Source of the DNA: CAKRJP01 sp963589425
Lineage (GTDB): Bacteria > Bacillota > Clostridia > Lachnospirales > Lachnospiraceae
Direction of reading: 5' to 3'
NCBI GenBank assembly: GCA_963589425.1
Contig: CAVAKZ010000008.1
Location: 1-64,000 of the forward strand
Length of the DNA stretch: 64,000 nucleotides
Under the pieces are notes generated by a model, which did not search any database, was not told where the DNA came from, and saw only the letters and a program-made list of their open reading frames with translations. A program made the position numbers and the translations under genes. Shown one piece after another: positions 6,323-15,481 of the stretch (the first letter of the stretch is position 1; each line of letters starts with the position of its first letter).

Positions 6323-9028
6323 ATGGCGGAAGAAAGACAACTTATTTTAAAGTTAGGGCAGAAAATTACCGATCGAATCGGGCACAAGGTTACAACTGAA
6401 GATCCAGAGTATTGGGGCCTGGCGGGAGTTGTGACAGATGAGATGGCAGAGGTGGCACTGAAGATGAAGGTGCGCAAACCTATGACCTTTCCCCAGCTTT
6501 TGAAGGCTACGAAGAAGGATGAGAAAGACCTGCAAAAGCTTTTGGATGAGATGAGCAGGATCGGACTTTTGGAGTATAACTGGGAGAACCCGAAACATGA
6601 AAAGCAGTATGTGCTTCCTATGTATGTGCCGGGAAGCGCAGAATTTTTCAATATGAATGAGCAGAATTTAAAAGAACATCCGGAATTGGGCCTCTTTTTT
6701 GAGCGGATGTCCAGGCTGCCTCTTGAGAAGGTAACCCCGATGGTGCCGCCGGGAGGAGCAGGAATCGGAATGCATGTTATTCCGGTAGAGAAGGCTATTG
6801 AGATGGAGAACCAGTCAGTGGATATTGAGCACATTTCCCATTGGCTAAAAAAATATGACGGCAAATATGCGGCTAGCCCCTGTTCCTGCAGACTTTCCAG
6901 AAAAACTTACGGCGAGGGATGTGCAGATGATCCTTATGATTGGTGTATTGCTGTGGGGGACATGGCAGACTATGTGGTTGAGACCCAAAAAGGGGGCAGA
7001 TACATTAGCTATGATGAGGTAATCGAGATCCTTAAACGGGCAGAAGATAATGGTTTCGTTCACCAGATTACCAATATTGATGGAGAGAATAAAATCTTTG
7101 CCATCTGTAACTGTAATGTGAATGTCTGTTATGCCCTTCGTACCTCCCAGCTGTTTAACACCCCTAATATGTCAAGGTCAGCCTACGTGGCAAGAGTATC
7201 CAAGAAGGACTGCGTGGCCTGTGGACGATGTGTGGAATATTGCCCGGCAGGAGCGGTAAAGTTGGGACAAAAGTTGTGCACTAAAGACGGAGAGGTGGAA
7301 TATCCAAAGCAGGAACTTCCGGATGCAGCCAAGTGGGGACCGGAAAAATGGAGTGAGGATTACCGAGATAAAAACCGTATTAATTGCTACGATACAGGAA
7401 CGGCACCTTGTAAGACCGCCTGTCCGGCCCACATTGCAGTTCAGGGATATTTGAAAAAGGCAGCCCAGGGCCAATATAAGGAAGCCCTGGCTCTTATTAA
7501 AAAAGAAAATCCTTTCCCAGCAGTCTGTGGAAGAATCTGTAACAGACGATGTGAGGATGCCTGTACCAGAGGTACTATTGACCAGGCAGTTGCCATTGAT
7601 GAGGTAAAGAAATTTATTGCCCAGCAGGATCTAGATGCCAAGACAAGATACATTCCACCTATTATTCCTCCTACCACAGGAAGACTTTTTGAGGAAAAAA
7701 TTGCAATTATCGGAGCAGGCCCGGCAGGCCTTAGCTGTGCCTTCTATTTGGCAGAAAAAGGATACAAGCCGGTGGTATTTGAGAAGAATAAAAAGCCGGG
7801 GGGAATGCTTAGGTATGGAATTCCTTCCTTCAAATTAGAGAAGGATGTTATTGATGCGGAGATCGATGTGATCAAGGCCATGGGTGTTGAGATTCGCTGT
7901 GGCGTAGAGGTTGGCAAAGATATTAATATAGATGAACTTCGGGAAGAAGGTTATAAGGCATTTTACCTGGCAATTGGCTGCCAGGGAGGAAGACTTCCGG
8001 GAATTTCCGGAGAAACTGCAGAGGGCACCATGTCGGCGGTAGACCTTTTGCAGAAGGTTAGCGAAGATGAGACCTACAAGATTTCCGGAAAGGTTGTAGT
8101 AATCGGAGGCGGAAATGTTGCCATTGACGTTGCAAGAACCAGCACCCGCTGTGGCGCGGATTCTGTTGAGATGTATTGCTTAGAAAGCAGGGATAAGATG
8201 CCGGCGTCAGTAGAGGAAATTGAGGAAGCCGAGGAAGAAGCAGTTCAGATCAATTGCGGTTGGGGTCCTAAGGAAGTCCTTGTAAAAGACGGAAAAGTAG
8301 CTGGAATTATCCTGAAAAAATGTCTGTCTGTATTGGATGAAAATGGACGATTTGCTCCGGTTTATGATGAAAATGATACCAGAGAAGTTCCTTGCGATCA
8401 TGTGTATTTCAGCGTTGGACAGAAGATTGTGTGGGGTAATCTTTTGGAAGGATCTAAGGTAGAGCTTGGACGAGGAAATGGTGCCCTGGCAGATGCCCTG
8501 ACCTATCAGACAGGCCAGCCGGATATCTTTGTAGGCGGCGATGTATATACAGGCCCCAAATTTGCCATTGATGCCATTGCAGCAGGAAAAGAAGGAGCCA
8601 TTTCCATTCACCGTTTTGTACAGCCGGACAGTAGCTTAACTATAGGAAGAAATCGCCGTCAGTTTATAGAACTGGATAAGGATAATTTGAATATTTCCGA
8701 ATATGACAATGGTTCCAGACAGGTTCCCGGAATGGATAAGACAGTGGACAAAAAACATTCCTTTAGGGATGCCCATCAGACATTTACAGAAGAGCAGGTA
8801 AAGGCAGAGACTGCAAGATGCTTGGGCTGTGGTGCTTCTGTTGTAGATGAAAATAAATGTATCGGTTGCGGAATCTGCACAACCAAGTGCGAATTTGATG
8901 CCATTCATTTGTACCGGGAAAATCCGGATTGCAGCAAGATGGTAAAGTCAGAAGACAAGATGAAAACTATTTTGCCATATGCGGCAAAAAGAGCCATTAA
9001 GATTAAATTTGGCAAGAAAGAGAAGTAG
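6323..9028 (+). CDS. Multidomain FeS/FAD oxidoreductase (GltD-like core)
   Basis: This 901-aa cytoplasmic protein has a helical, winged-helix-like N-terminal region. It then has an unusual Cys-rich section (CSCRLSRKTYGEGC near 186 and CNCNVNVC), a 4Fe-4S motif CVACGRCVEYCP (near 296), and the GltD-type N-terminal FeS domain (CKTACPAHI, CGRICNRRCEDAC). The FAD motif IGAGPAG lies near 463, the NAD(P) motif IGGGNVAIDVA near 593, and GGDVYTGP closes the core. A C-terminal ferredoxin pair (CLGCG, CIGCGICTTKCEFDAI, from about 833) follows. It resembles the glutamate synthase small subunit and NADPH:ferredoxin oxidoreductases with extra clusters, so it probably moves electrons between NAD(P)H and FeS carriers. 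The partner is unknown. It sits between hypB and hypA. Confidence 0.85.
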   Translation: MAEERQLILKLGQKITDRIGHKVTTEDPEYWGLAGVVTDEMAEVALKMKVRKPMTFPQLLKATKKDEKDLQKLLDEMSRIGLLEYNWENPKHEKQYVLPMYVPGSAEFFNMNEQNLKEHPELGLFFERMSRLPLEKVTPMVPPGGAGIGMHVIPVEKAIEMENQSVDIEHISHWLKKYDGKYAASPCSCRLSRKTYGEGCADDPYDWCIAVGDMADYVVETQKGGRYISYDEVIEILKRAEDNGFVHQITNIDGENKIFAICNCNVNVCYALRTSQLFNTPNMSRSAYVARVSKKDCVACGRCVEYCPAGAVKLGQKLCTKDGEVEYPKQELPDAAKWGPEKWSEDYRDKNRINCYDTGTAPCKTACPAHIAVQGYLKKAAQGQYKEALALIKKENPFPAVCGRICNRRCEDACTRGTIDQAVAIDEVKKFIAQQDLDAKTRYIPPIIPPTTGRLFEEKIAIIGAGPAGLSCAFYLAEKGYKPVVFEKNKKPGGMLRYGIPSFKLEKDVIDAEIDVIKAMGVEIRCGVEVGKDINIDELREEGYKAFYLAIGCQGGRLPGISGETAEGTMSAVDLLQKVSEDETYKISGKVVVIGGGNVAIDVARTSTRCGADSVEMYCLESRDKMPASVEEIEEAEEEAVQINCGWGPKEVLVKDGKVAGIILKKCLSVLDENGRFAPVYDENDTREVPCDHVYFSVGQKIVWGNLLEGSKVELGRGNGALADALTYQTGQPDIFVGGDVYTGPKFAIDAIAAGKEGAISIHRFVQPDSSLTIGRNRRQFIELDKDNLNISEYDNGSRQVPGMDKTVDKKHSFRDAHQTFTEEQVKAETARCLGCGASVVDENKCIGCGICTTKCEFDAIHLYRENPDCSKMVKSEDKMKTILPYAAKRAIKIKFGKKEK

Positions 9029-9035
9029 ATCGGTT

Positions 9036-9380
9036 ATGCATGAACTTGGAATTGTATTTCATATTATTGACAGTCTTGAGACCCTTGCCACAGAAAACAA
9101 ACTGAAGGAGATTGCAAGTGTAACCCTGGAGGTAGGGGAAGTGTCAGGGGTCATTGATTTATATCTGAAAAACTGCTGGAAGTGGGCGGCAAAAAAGCAT
9201 GACTTTATTAAGGATGCCCAGTTGATCACCCTTGAGATACCGGCAGTGACTTATTGCCAGGACTGCAAGCAAACTTATGGAACAGTGGAACATGGGCGGA
9301 CCTGCCCCTACTGTTCCAGTGAACAGACTTATTTGCTTACAGGAAACGAATTTAATATCAAAGAAATTGAAGCCTGTTGA
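9036..9380 (+). CDS. hypA: HypA-type nickel metallochaperone
   Basis: This 114-aa protein begins MHELGI, which gives the nickel-binding N-terminal Met-His2-Glu site. It ends with a zinc domain of two CxxC pairs (Cys74/Cys77 and Cys90/Cys93). Size and motifs match HypA/HybF, which passes nickel with HypB to a target enzyme. The start at 9036 is fixed by the need for His2; it lies seven bases after the stop of the oxidoreductase. As with hypB, no hydrogenase genes accompany it, so its client is unknown. Confidence 0.93.
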   Translation: MHELGIVFHIIDSLETLATENKLKEIASVTLEVGEVSGVIDLYLKNCWKWAAKKHDFIKDAQLITLEIPAVTYCQDCKQTYGTVEHGRTCPYCSSEQTYLLTGNEFNIKEIEAC

Positions 9381-9416
9381 AAAAATGAGAAAGAAATCTA
9401 AAAGGAGGAGAAGATT

Positions 9417-10454
9417 ATGTTGTTTCAAATTTATGGAGAGGGAGCCGGATGGCAGCTTTTAGGTTGGTTGTTAGTATTTACAGGTCTTGTGCTTGCCAAT
9501 GAATTTGCAAGAAGAACTAAGACGGGAGGAATTATCTGCTTCTTTGTACTTCCTGCAATTCTTACGGTATACTTTATTGCTATTTATGTATGTGCAGCTA
9601 TGGGAATGGCCTGGGCCCTAAATAATGACACCTATGTTCATATGACCAGTTGGTTCCATTATGCCAAATTGTATGCGGCAACTGCTGGATGTATTGGTTT
9701 TATGATGTTAAAATACAAATGGGGAATCGGAAAAACAGAATGGTTTAAGGTTTTCCCATTTGTAATCGTTGCTATTAATATCTTGATTGCTGTTGTCAGT
9801 GACTTTGAGTCTGGTGTGCGTGGTGCTATGGCCCTGGCTGAGTATGGAGACCGCTGGTGGTTATCCTCTGAAAATGTATGGCTCTATGGCGGCTGGTGGA
9901 ACTGGGTAAATGGTATTGCAGGTCTTTTAAATATCTTCTGTATGACCGGCTGGTGGGGAATCTATTCTTCCAAGGACAAGAAAGATATGCTTTGGCCGGA
10001 TATGACCTGGTGCTTTATTATTGCCTATGACCTTTGGAACTTTGAATATACCTACAACAACCTGACAACCCATACCTGGTATTGTGGTCTGGCCCTTCTG
10101 CTTGCACCAACCTTTGCCAATGCTCTTTGGAATAAGGGTGGATGGATCCAGAACCGTGCCAACACTCTTGCCTTGTGGTGTATGTTTGCCCAGGTATTTC
10201 CACTGTTCCAGGATGCCAGCAGATTTTCGGTAATTCCTGTTCTGTACGGAGATGGAGTGATGGACAGTGCCATTCGTCCGACTACAGCCAATCCAACCAT
10301 GCAGGGATTTATAGCAGTCCTTGCCTTGATCGCAAATGTACTTTGTCTTGCATTTATTATTAAAAGGGCAAAAGAGCAGAAAAAGAACCCTTATAAGAAT
10401 GAAATATTTACAGACCAGAAAGATTTTCAGATTGTTATGTCAAGAGCTGAGTAA
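9417..10454 (+). CDS. Tryptophan-rich membrane protein, DUF5692-like
   Basis: This 345-aa integral membrane protein has about eight to nine hydrophobic segments and an unusually high tryptophan content (for example YGGWWNWVNG, TGWWGIY and WPDMTWCF). I recall similar proteins as DUF5692, which has no established function. The ribosome site AAGGAGG precedes ATG by eight bases. It follows hypA by 36 bases in the same operon. It could be a nickel or substrate transporter, or the membrane partner of the FeS/FAD protein. Charged and aromatic residues inside membrane segments suggest transport or cofactor binding rather than simple anchoring. All roles are inference. Confidence 0.75.
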   Translation: MLFQIYGEGAGWQLLGWLLVFTGLVLANEFARRTKTGGIICFFVLPAILTVYFIAIYVCAAMGMAWALNNDTYVHMTSWFHYAKLYAATAGCIGFMMLKYKWGIGKTEWFKVFPFVIVAINILIAVVSDFESGVRGAMALAEYGDRWWLSSENVWLYGGWWNWVNGIAGLLNIFCMTGWWGIYSSKDKKDMLWPDMTWCFIIAYDLWNFEYTYNNLTTHTWYCGLALLLAPTFANALWNKGGWIQNRANTLALWCMFAQVFPLFQDASRFSVIPVLYGDGVMDSAIRPTTANPTMQGFIAVLALIANVLCLAFIIKRAKEQKKNPYKNEIFTDQKDFQIVMSRAE

Positions 10455-10487
10455 AATCCTGGCTGGTCGGAAAGTTGAAGATGGCAG

Positions 10488-11195
10488 ATGGAATTTCAGA
10501 AAATCAGTTCACCCTCACTTCGAGAACTTTTTGTGGAACAGGTGCAGCATATGATCCTGTCAGGAAAACTAAAAATAGGAGAAAAGTTACCGCCGGAACG
10601 GCAGCTAGCAGAGGAAATGCAAGTTAGCAGGGCGGTGGTAAACGGGGGAATTGCAGACCTCCAGAGAATGGGCTTTCTCCTGGTGAAGCCTAGAAGCGGA
10701 ACCTATGTGGCTGATTACAGGAGAGCAGGAACCATAGAGACCCTGCTTTCGATTATGAAATACAATGGAGGTAGTCTTCGCAATGACGAGATCCGGTCCA
10801 TCTTTGAAATAAGAATCGCTTTGGACAGTCTGGTGGCCAGACTTTGCCTGCCGACCATAAGCGAGGAAGAAATCCAACTTTTGCATGGGATCGTAAGTAA
10901 AATAAAAGAGGCAGATAAAAGTTCGGAGGCCATTGAGGCGGCTTTTGAATTCCAGCATGAGTTTGCCCTGATGTCCGGAAATGTATTGGCACCTCTGATC
11001 ATCCAGTCCTTTAAAACTCCAATCTTTGCCATGTGGGAGAGGTATTGCAGCTTATACGGCCTAGAGGCCTTGTATGAGAGTAATTATAATATGTGGACCT
11101 ATGTCAGAGACCGGGACGTGGAGGGGGCCATAAGCTGGATTGAAAAATCTATGCAAAACTGCATTGAAGGAGATAGACAGATTTATTATGAATAA
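10488..11195 (+). CDS. GntR/FadR-family regulator with FCD domain
   Basis: This 235-aa regulator has an N-terminal GntR winged helix (residues about 10-75: GEKLPPERQLAEEMQVSRAVV, wing RSGTYVADY) and a C-terminal all-helical FCD domain (FEIRIALDSLVARL onward). FCD regulators usually bind organic acids or metals through a His/Asp/Asn site. It is the last gene of the HypA/HypB unit, 33 bases after the membrane protein, so it is the likely local regulator. The ligand may be the substrate of the unknown enzyme. A strong terminator follows. Confidence 0.87.
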   Translation: MEFQKISSPSLRELFVEQVQHMILSGKLKIGEKLPPERQLAEEMQVSRAVVNGGIADLQRMGFLLVKPRSGTYVADYRRAGTIETLLSIMKYNGGSLRNDEIRSIFEIRIALDSLVARLCLPTISEEEIQLLHGIVSKIKEADKSSEAIEAAFEFQHEFALMSGNVLAPLIIQSFKTPIFAMWERYCSLYGLEALYESNYNMWTYVRDRDVEGAISWIEKSMQNCIEGDRQIYYE

Positions 11196-11200
11196 GAAGA

Positions 11201-11237
11201 ACGGGTAGCAAAGTGATCCTTTGCTGCTCGTTTTTTG
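11201..11237 (+). terminator. Intrinsic terminator after the GntR gene
   Basis: ACGGGTAGCAAAG (11201-11213) pairs with CTTTGCTGCTCGT (11219-11231), allowing G-U pairs, over a five-base loop and is followed by TTTTTT. It closes the hypB-hypA unit. Confidence 0.88.
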
Positions 11238-11312
11238 GTCGTTAAAAAGATTAGTAAAGATTTGCGGGATAATATGTTACAATGAGACATATTGGAAGGA
11301 GAAGAAGGCTTT

Positions 11313-11900
11313 ATGGATGAACGTTTGCAAAAACAATTGGAATTTGCTCTTGAAATAGACAAAGAAAAAAATATATTTCGACAAACTCATCTTTCAGGAA
11401 AAGGAAGAAATGAGAATGATGCAGAACATGCTTGGCATATGGCGATTATGGCATATTTGCTTCGAGAATATGCCAACGAGGAAGTGGATATTGCAAAGGT
11501 TATGCTGATGTGTCTTATTCACGATATTGTGGAAATTGACGCCGGAGATACCTATGCCTATGACGCAGAGGGACTAGCAACTCAAAAAGCCAGAGAAGAT
11601 GCTGCAAAAGAAAGAATCTATTCTTTGCTCCCAAATGATCAGAAAGAAGAATTAATTGCTTTGTTTGATGAGTTCGAGGAATATCAGACAGCTGAGGCAA
11701 AGTTTGCTCGTGCAATGGACAATTTGCAGCCTCTTATATTAAATAATAGTAATAATGGCGGAGACTGGAAAGAACACGGGGTGACTTCAGAGACTATATA
11801 CAAGCGGCAGCAAAAGACAAAATTAGGATCTGAAAAACTTTATGAGGTGACAGATCAAATTATTCAAGAGAATATACGTAAGGGAAATTTGCCGAGGTAG
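11313..11900 (+). CDS. HD-domain hydrolase (YfbR/5'-deoxynucleotidase-like)
   Basis: This 195-aa protein has the HD-superfamily metal site: His39 in NDAEHAWHMA, His70-Asp71 in LIHDIVEIDAGD, and Asp136 in RAMDNLQPLI. This pattern is typical of YfbR-like 5'-nucleotidases and related HD hydrolases acting on (deoxy)nucleotides. The start at 11313 follows GGAAGGAGAAG. It is 13 bases upstream of a nuclease-helicase gene and is followed further on by a NUDIX enzyme, so three nucleotide-processing enzymes are co-directional. The substrate is not determined. Confidence 0.85.
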   Translation: MDERLQKQLEFALEIDKEKNIFRQTHLSGKGRNENDAEHAWHMAIMAYLLREYANEEVDIAKVMLMCLIHDIVEIDAGDTYAYDAEGLATQKAREDAAKERIYSLLPNDQKEELIALFDEFEEYQTAEAKFARAMDNLQPLILNNSNNGGDWKEHGVTSETIYKRQQKTKLGSEKLYEVTDQIIQENIRKGNLPR

Positions 11901-11913
11901 GGGAGAAAATGAA

Positions 11914-14895
11914 ATGGCAAAATTAGACCAGATGCGTTTGGGATTTGAAAGGGCATATATCGATGGATCTGTAGTTTCAAGTAATCTATATAGACCGCAA
12001 TTTGTATCCAACAATCACAGAGAAGGAAAGAAAGTACTTTCGTCTATAGAGGATGAGCTTTTGGCCTGCGATGGCTTTCAGATTAGCGTAGCCTTTATTA
12101 CTATGAGTGGAATCACACCCCTTCTTCAAACCTTAAAGGAGCTTGAAAAAAGAAATATCAGAGGTGAAATTTTAACAACCAATTATTTGAATTTCAGTGA
12201 GCCTAGGGCTTTGAAGAAACTGAATGAGCTTTCCAATATAAGCCTTAAAATGTATGATGTGGAAGCGGCGGATGAGGGATTTCATACTAAGGGTTATATT
12301 TTTAGGAAAGAAGAAATTTATCGCATAATCATTGGAAGTTCCAATATTACCAGCGCAGCTCTTACCAGCAACAGAGAGTGGAATACAAAACTCATTTCGA
12401 CAGAACAGGGTGAGATGGCAAAAGAAATTATTGCTGAGTTTTATGAATTGTGGAATTCTTCTTTTGCCTTACCCTTTGCTGAATTTTATGAGAATTATAG
12501 TGAACGCTATAAGATCATCAAGCATCAACGGGAAGCAGCAAAGCTTGATGATATTACTTCTATTGAAAAATATAAATTGCAGCCTAACAGCATGCAGGTT
12601 GGATTTATTACTAATTTAAAAAGGATACTTGAAGCTGGGGAAGAGAGGGCTCTTTTAATATCGGCTACAGGTACTGGCAAGACTTACGCGTCTGCTTTTG
12701 CTATGAGAGAACTTGGATTTCGGAGAGTATTATTTTTGGTTCATCGAAGTCAGTTGGCAAGACAGACAAAATGCTCTTATGAAAAGGTCTTTGCAAAATC
12801 TGTGTCTATGGGGGTAGTAGACGGTAAAAACCATGATCATGACAAGGATTATGTTTTTGCTACAGTGCAGACATTGAATCGTGACAGACATTTGCTGCAA
12901 TATAAGCAAGATGCATTTGACTGCATCGTTTTGGATGAAGCCCACCATGTATCAGCATATACCTATCAAAAAATCATGAGGCATTTTACTCCCAAACTTT
13001 GGCTTGGAATGACCGCTACGCCGGATAAACGGGATGATCATGTAGAGGGAAGAAATATCTATGAACTCTTTAATTATCAGATAGCCTATGAGATTCGCTT
13101 GCAGCAGGCCATGGAGGAAAATTTACTCTGTCCCTTCCATTATTTTGGAATTACAGATTTAGATATTATAGGAGATAGTCAAGAAATTGGTGGAGATTTC
13201 TCTATGCTTACCAGCGATGAGAGGGTGAAGCATATCCTAAATCAAGCCGATTATTATGGTTATAGTGGTGACAGGGTAAAGGGATTAATTTTCTGCAGAA
13301 ACATCAAAGAAACAGAAGAGTTGTCAGAGAAATTTAATCAAAGCATAAACCCGTCTACGGGGAAGAGGTTTAGAACCATTGCGCTAAATGGCAGTGCCAC
13401 CGAACAGGAGCGGCAGACTGCTTTTGAAAGGCTTGCTATGAATGAAGGAGAGCCATCGACAGAATACGAGCCCTTGGATTATATTTTCTCTGTAGAAATC
13501 TTAAACGAGGGCGTGGATATTGTGGAAGTAAACCAGGTGATTATGCTTCGCCCGACACAGTCTCCAATCGTCTTTATTCAGCAGCTTGGCCGCGGACTGA
13601 GAAAGGCAATGGGAAAAGAATATGTTGTAATTCTGGATTTCATAGGAAACTACACGAATAATTTTATGATTCCCATTGCCTTGTCCGGGGATCGAAGCTA
13701 CAACAAGGACAATATCCGAAGATACATTATGGAGGGCGGAAGGATTATTCCTGGAGCTTCTACCGTTCATTTTGATGAGATTAGCAGAAGACGAATCTTT
13801 GCTTCTGTAGACCGAGCAAACTTTAGCGATATTAAGTTAATTAAAGAGAATTATACTAATCTGAAAAACAAGCTTGGAAGAATCCCTAAGTTGCGAGATT
13901 TTGATGCCTATGGGGAGATGGATGTGCTGCGGATTTTTGATAACAATAGTCTGGGATCTTATTACAAATTTTTGCTTAAATATGAAAAGGAATATAAAAT
14001 CCGTCTGTCGGAAGATGAGGAGAAGGTGATTGAATTTGTATCAAAGAAACTTGCTAATGGAAAACGAATTCAAGAACTCCAGCTCCTGAAGCGCATGCTT
14101 GCATATGCCCAGGGCTTCTCGAGGATGAATCTATTTGCAGGGCTATCGGAAGATATGAAAGCCTATGGAAAAACAGTGAGTCCGTGTCAGAAAGAAAACC
14201 TTGTAAATGTTTTGACTAATGAATTTTCCGCAGGGTCCAGTAAGAAAACCTATGCCCGGTGCGTTTTCATAGAAGAAGAAAAGGGGGATTACAAACCTAC
14301 AGAGTCCTTTGTGAAGATGCTGGAAAATAAAGAATTCTATGATATGCTGAAAGAGCTTATAGAATTTGGCATTAGCCGATATGAAAGAGATTATCAGAAA
14401 AGTTATGGGGAGACAGATTTGGTATTGTATCAGAAATATACCTATGAAGATGTGTGCCGCCTGTTAAATTGGGACAAAAACCTGTCTTCTGTAATGAATG
14501 GATATCTTTTAGATAAGAAAACGAAAACCTATCCTGTATTTATTAACTATGATAAGGATGAGAATATTAGCGATACTACAAAATATGAAGATCATTTTGT
14601 GAAAGGATATAGAGACCGCTTAATTGCTATTTCCAAATCAGGAAGAAATTTGCAATCAGGAGATGTACAGAATTTCTTGAAGGCCAAGGAGCGGGGCATC
14701 CAGGTAGAACTTTTTGTGAGAAAGAACAAAGATGATAAGATTTCTAAGGAATTCTATTATCTTGGCCATATGAGGGCAAGTGGAAAGGCAAAAGAGTTTA
14801 CTATGGCAAATACAAAGAAAAAGGCAGTAGAAATCGAGTGGGTCTTGGACGTTCCGGTGCGAGAGGATATTTATGAGTACATTGTAAATTCCTAA
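11914..14895 (+). CDS. PLD-nuclease/superfamily 2 helicase with DUF3427-type C-terminus
   Basis: In this 993-aa protein the first 200 residues form a phospholipase-D-like nuclease half-site (His124-x-Lys126 in FHTKGYIF, then GSSNIT). An SF2 helicase core follows, with Walker A ATGTGKT (251-257), DEAH (341-344), the motif III-like GMTATP and motif VI QQLGRGLRKA. The last 400 residues match the DUF3427 type often found behind this helicase. PLD-SF2-DUF3427 proteins are thought to act in DNA repair or in defence against foreign DNA; none is well characterised. It lies between an HD hydrolase and a NUDIX hydrolase with gaps of about ten bases, suggesting one operon. GGGGAG precedes the start by eight bases. 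Confidence 0.9.
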   Translation: MAKLDQMRLGFERAYIDGSVVSSNLYRPQFVSNNHREGKKVLSSIEDELLACDGFQISVAFITMSGITPLLQTLKELEKRNIRGEILTTNYLNFSEPRALKKLNELSNISLKMYDVEAADEGFHTKGYIFRKEEIYRIIIGSSNITSAALTSNREWNTKLISTEQGEMAKEIIAEFYELWNSSFALPFAEFYENYSERYKIIKHQREAAKLDDITSIEKYKLQPNSMQVGFITNLKRILEAGEERALLISATGTGKTYASAFAMRELGFRRVLFLVHRSQLARQTKCSYEKVFAKSVSMGVVDGKNHDHDKDYVFATVQTLNRDRHLLQYKQDAFDCIVLDEAHHVSAYTYQKIMRHFTPKLWLGMTATPDKRDDHVEGRNIYELFNYQIAYEIRLQQAMEENLLCPFHYFGITDLDIIGDSQEIGGDFSMLTSDERVKHILNQADYYGYSGDRVKGLIFCRNIKETEELSEKFNQSINPSTGKRFRTIALNGSATEQERQTAFERLAMNEGEPSTEYEPLDYIFSVEILNEGVDIVEVNQVIMLRPTQSPIVFIQQLGRGLRKAMGKEYVVILDFIGNYTNNFMIPIALSGDRSYNKDNIRRYIMEGGRIIPGASTVHFDEISRRRIFASVDRANFSDIKLIKENYTNLKNKLGRIPKLRDFDAYGEMDVLRIFDNNSLGSYYKFLLKYEKEYKIRLSEDEEKVIEFVSKKLANGKRIQELQLLKRMLAYAQGFSRMNLFAGLSEDMKAYGKTVSPCQKENLVNVLTNEFSAGSSKKTYARCVFIEEEKGDYKPTESFVKMLENKEFYDMLKELIEFGISRYERDYQKSYGETDLVLYQKYTYEDVCRLLNWDKNLSSVMNGYLLDKKTKTYPVFINYDKDENISDTTKYEDHFVKGYRDRLIAISKSGRNLQSGDVQNFLKAKERGIQVELFVRKNKDDKISKEFYYLGHMRASGKAKEFTMANTKKKAVEIEWVLDVPVREDIYEYIVNS

Positions 14896-14905
14896 GGGAG
14901 GACAT

Positions 14906-15307
14906 ATGAAAAAAATCAGAGTTGTGGCAGCTGTTATAAAAGCTGTTAATGAAAAGGGAGAGCCGATTATATTTGCAAGCCAAAGAGGGTATGGTGATTT
15001 CAAAGGTGGATGGGAATTCCCGGGAGGAAAAATCGAACCGGGAGAGACTCCCAAGGAAGCCCTGAAACGTGAAATTTTTGAGGAGCTGGATACGGAGATT
15101 GCTGTTGGTGAGTTGCTTGATACTATAGAGTATGATTATCCGGAGTTTCATCTATCCATGGATTGCTTTTGGTGTCATATTCTGAAGGGAGATTTGGTCC
15201 TGAAGGAGCATGAAGCTGCCAGGTGGTTAAGTAAGGAGGAACTTATGGATGTGGAATGGCTGCCGGCGGATGTAACGTTAATTGAGAAGATTGCCTCTAG
15301 TATTTGA
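14906..15307 (+). CDS. NUDIX hydrolase (MutT-like (deoxy)nucleoside triphosphatase)
   Basis: This 133-aa protein has a complete NUDIX box, GxxxxxExxxxxxxREUxEE: it begins at GGKIEPGE and continues to REIFEELDTE. An early WEFPGG segment follows the MutT pattern for 8-oxo-dGTP-type hydrolases. Such enzymes cleave NTP derivatives to the monophosphate and pyrophosphate. It starts 10 bases after the helicase gene with GGGAGG, so it is cotranscribed with it. The link may be DNA repair or nucleotide-pool control during defence; this is inference. A terminator follows. Confidence 0.9.
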   Translation: MKKIRVVAAVIKAVNEKGEPIIFASQRGYGDFKGGWEFPGGKIEPGETPKEALKREIFEELDTEIAVGELLDTIEYDYPEFHLSMDCFWCHILKGDLVLKEHEAARWLSKEELMDVEWLPADVTLIEKIASSI

Positions 15308-15388
15308 TTTAGAAGCAATAGAAAAGATTCTGTTGACAGAAAGAAAAAAGGGCTATATGATTTTACTAACTGAAGAATGAACTGGGAA

Positions 15389-15430
15389 AACAAGGGCGTT
15401 TTGCAAAATTGCAAAGCGCCCTTGTTTACG
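15389..15430 (+). terminator. Intrinsic terminator after the NUDIX gene
   Basis: AACAAGGGCG (15389-15398) pairs with CGCCCTTGTT, with inner pairing TTTGC and GCAAA, followed by TACG and a weak T stretch. It ends the HD-helicase-NUDIX unit. Confidence 0.75.
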
Positions 15431-15481
15431 TAGTTGAAATTCTAAAGGAATAGTTAATCTAAAGATAGGGGCGTGATATAG

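Noticed and set aside
6271..6864. Long minus-strand open frame (197 codons) opposite the FeS/FAD gene
   Set aside because: It is antisense to a clearly coding region with cofactor motifs, has no ribosome site and no recognisable domain. Purine-rich coding DNA often leaves the opposite strand open.
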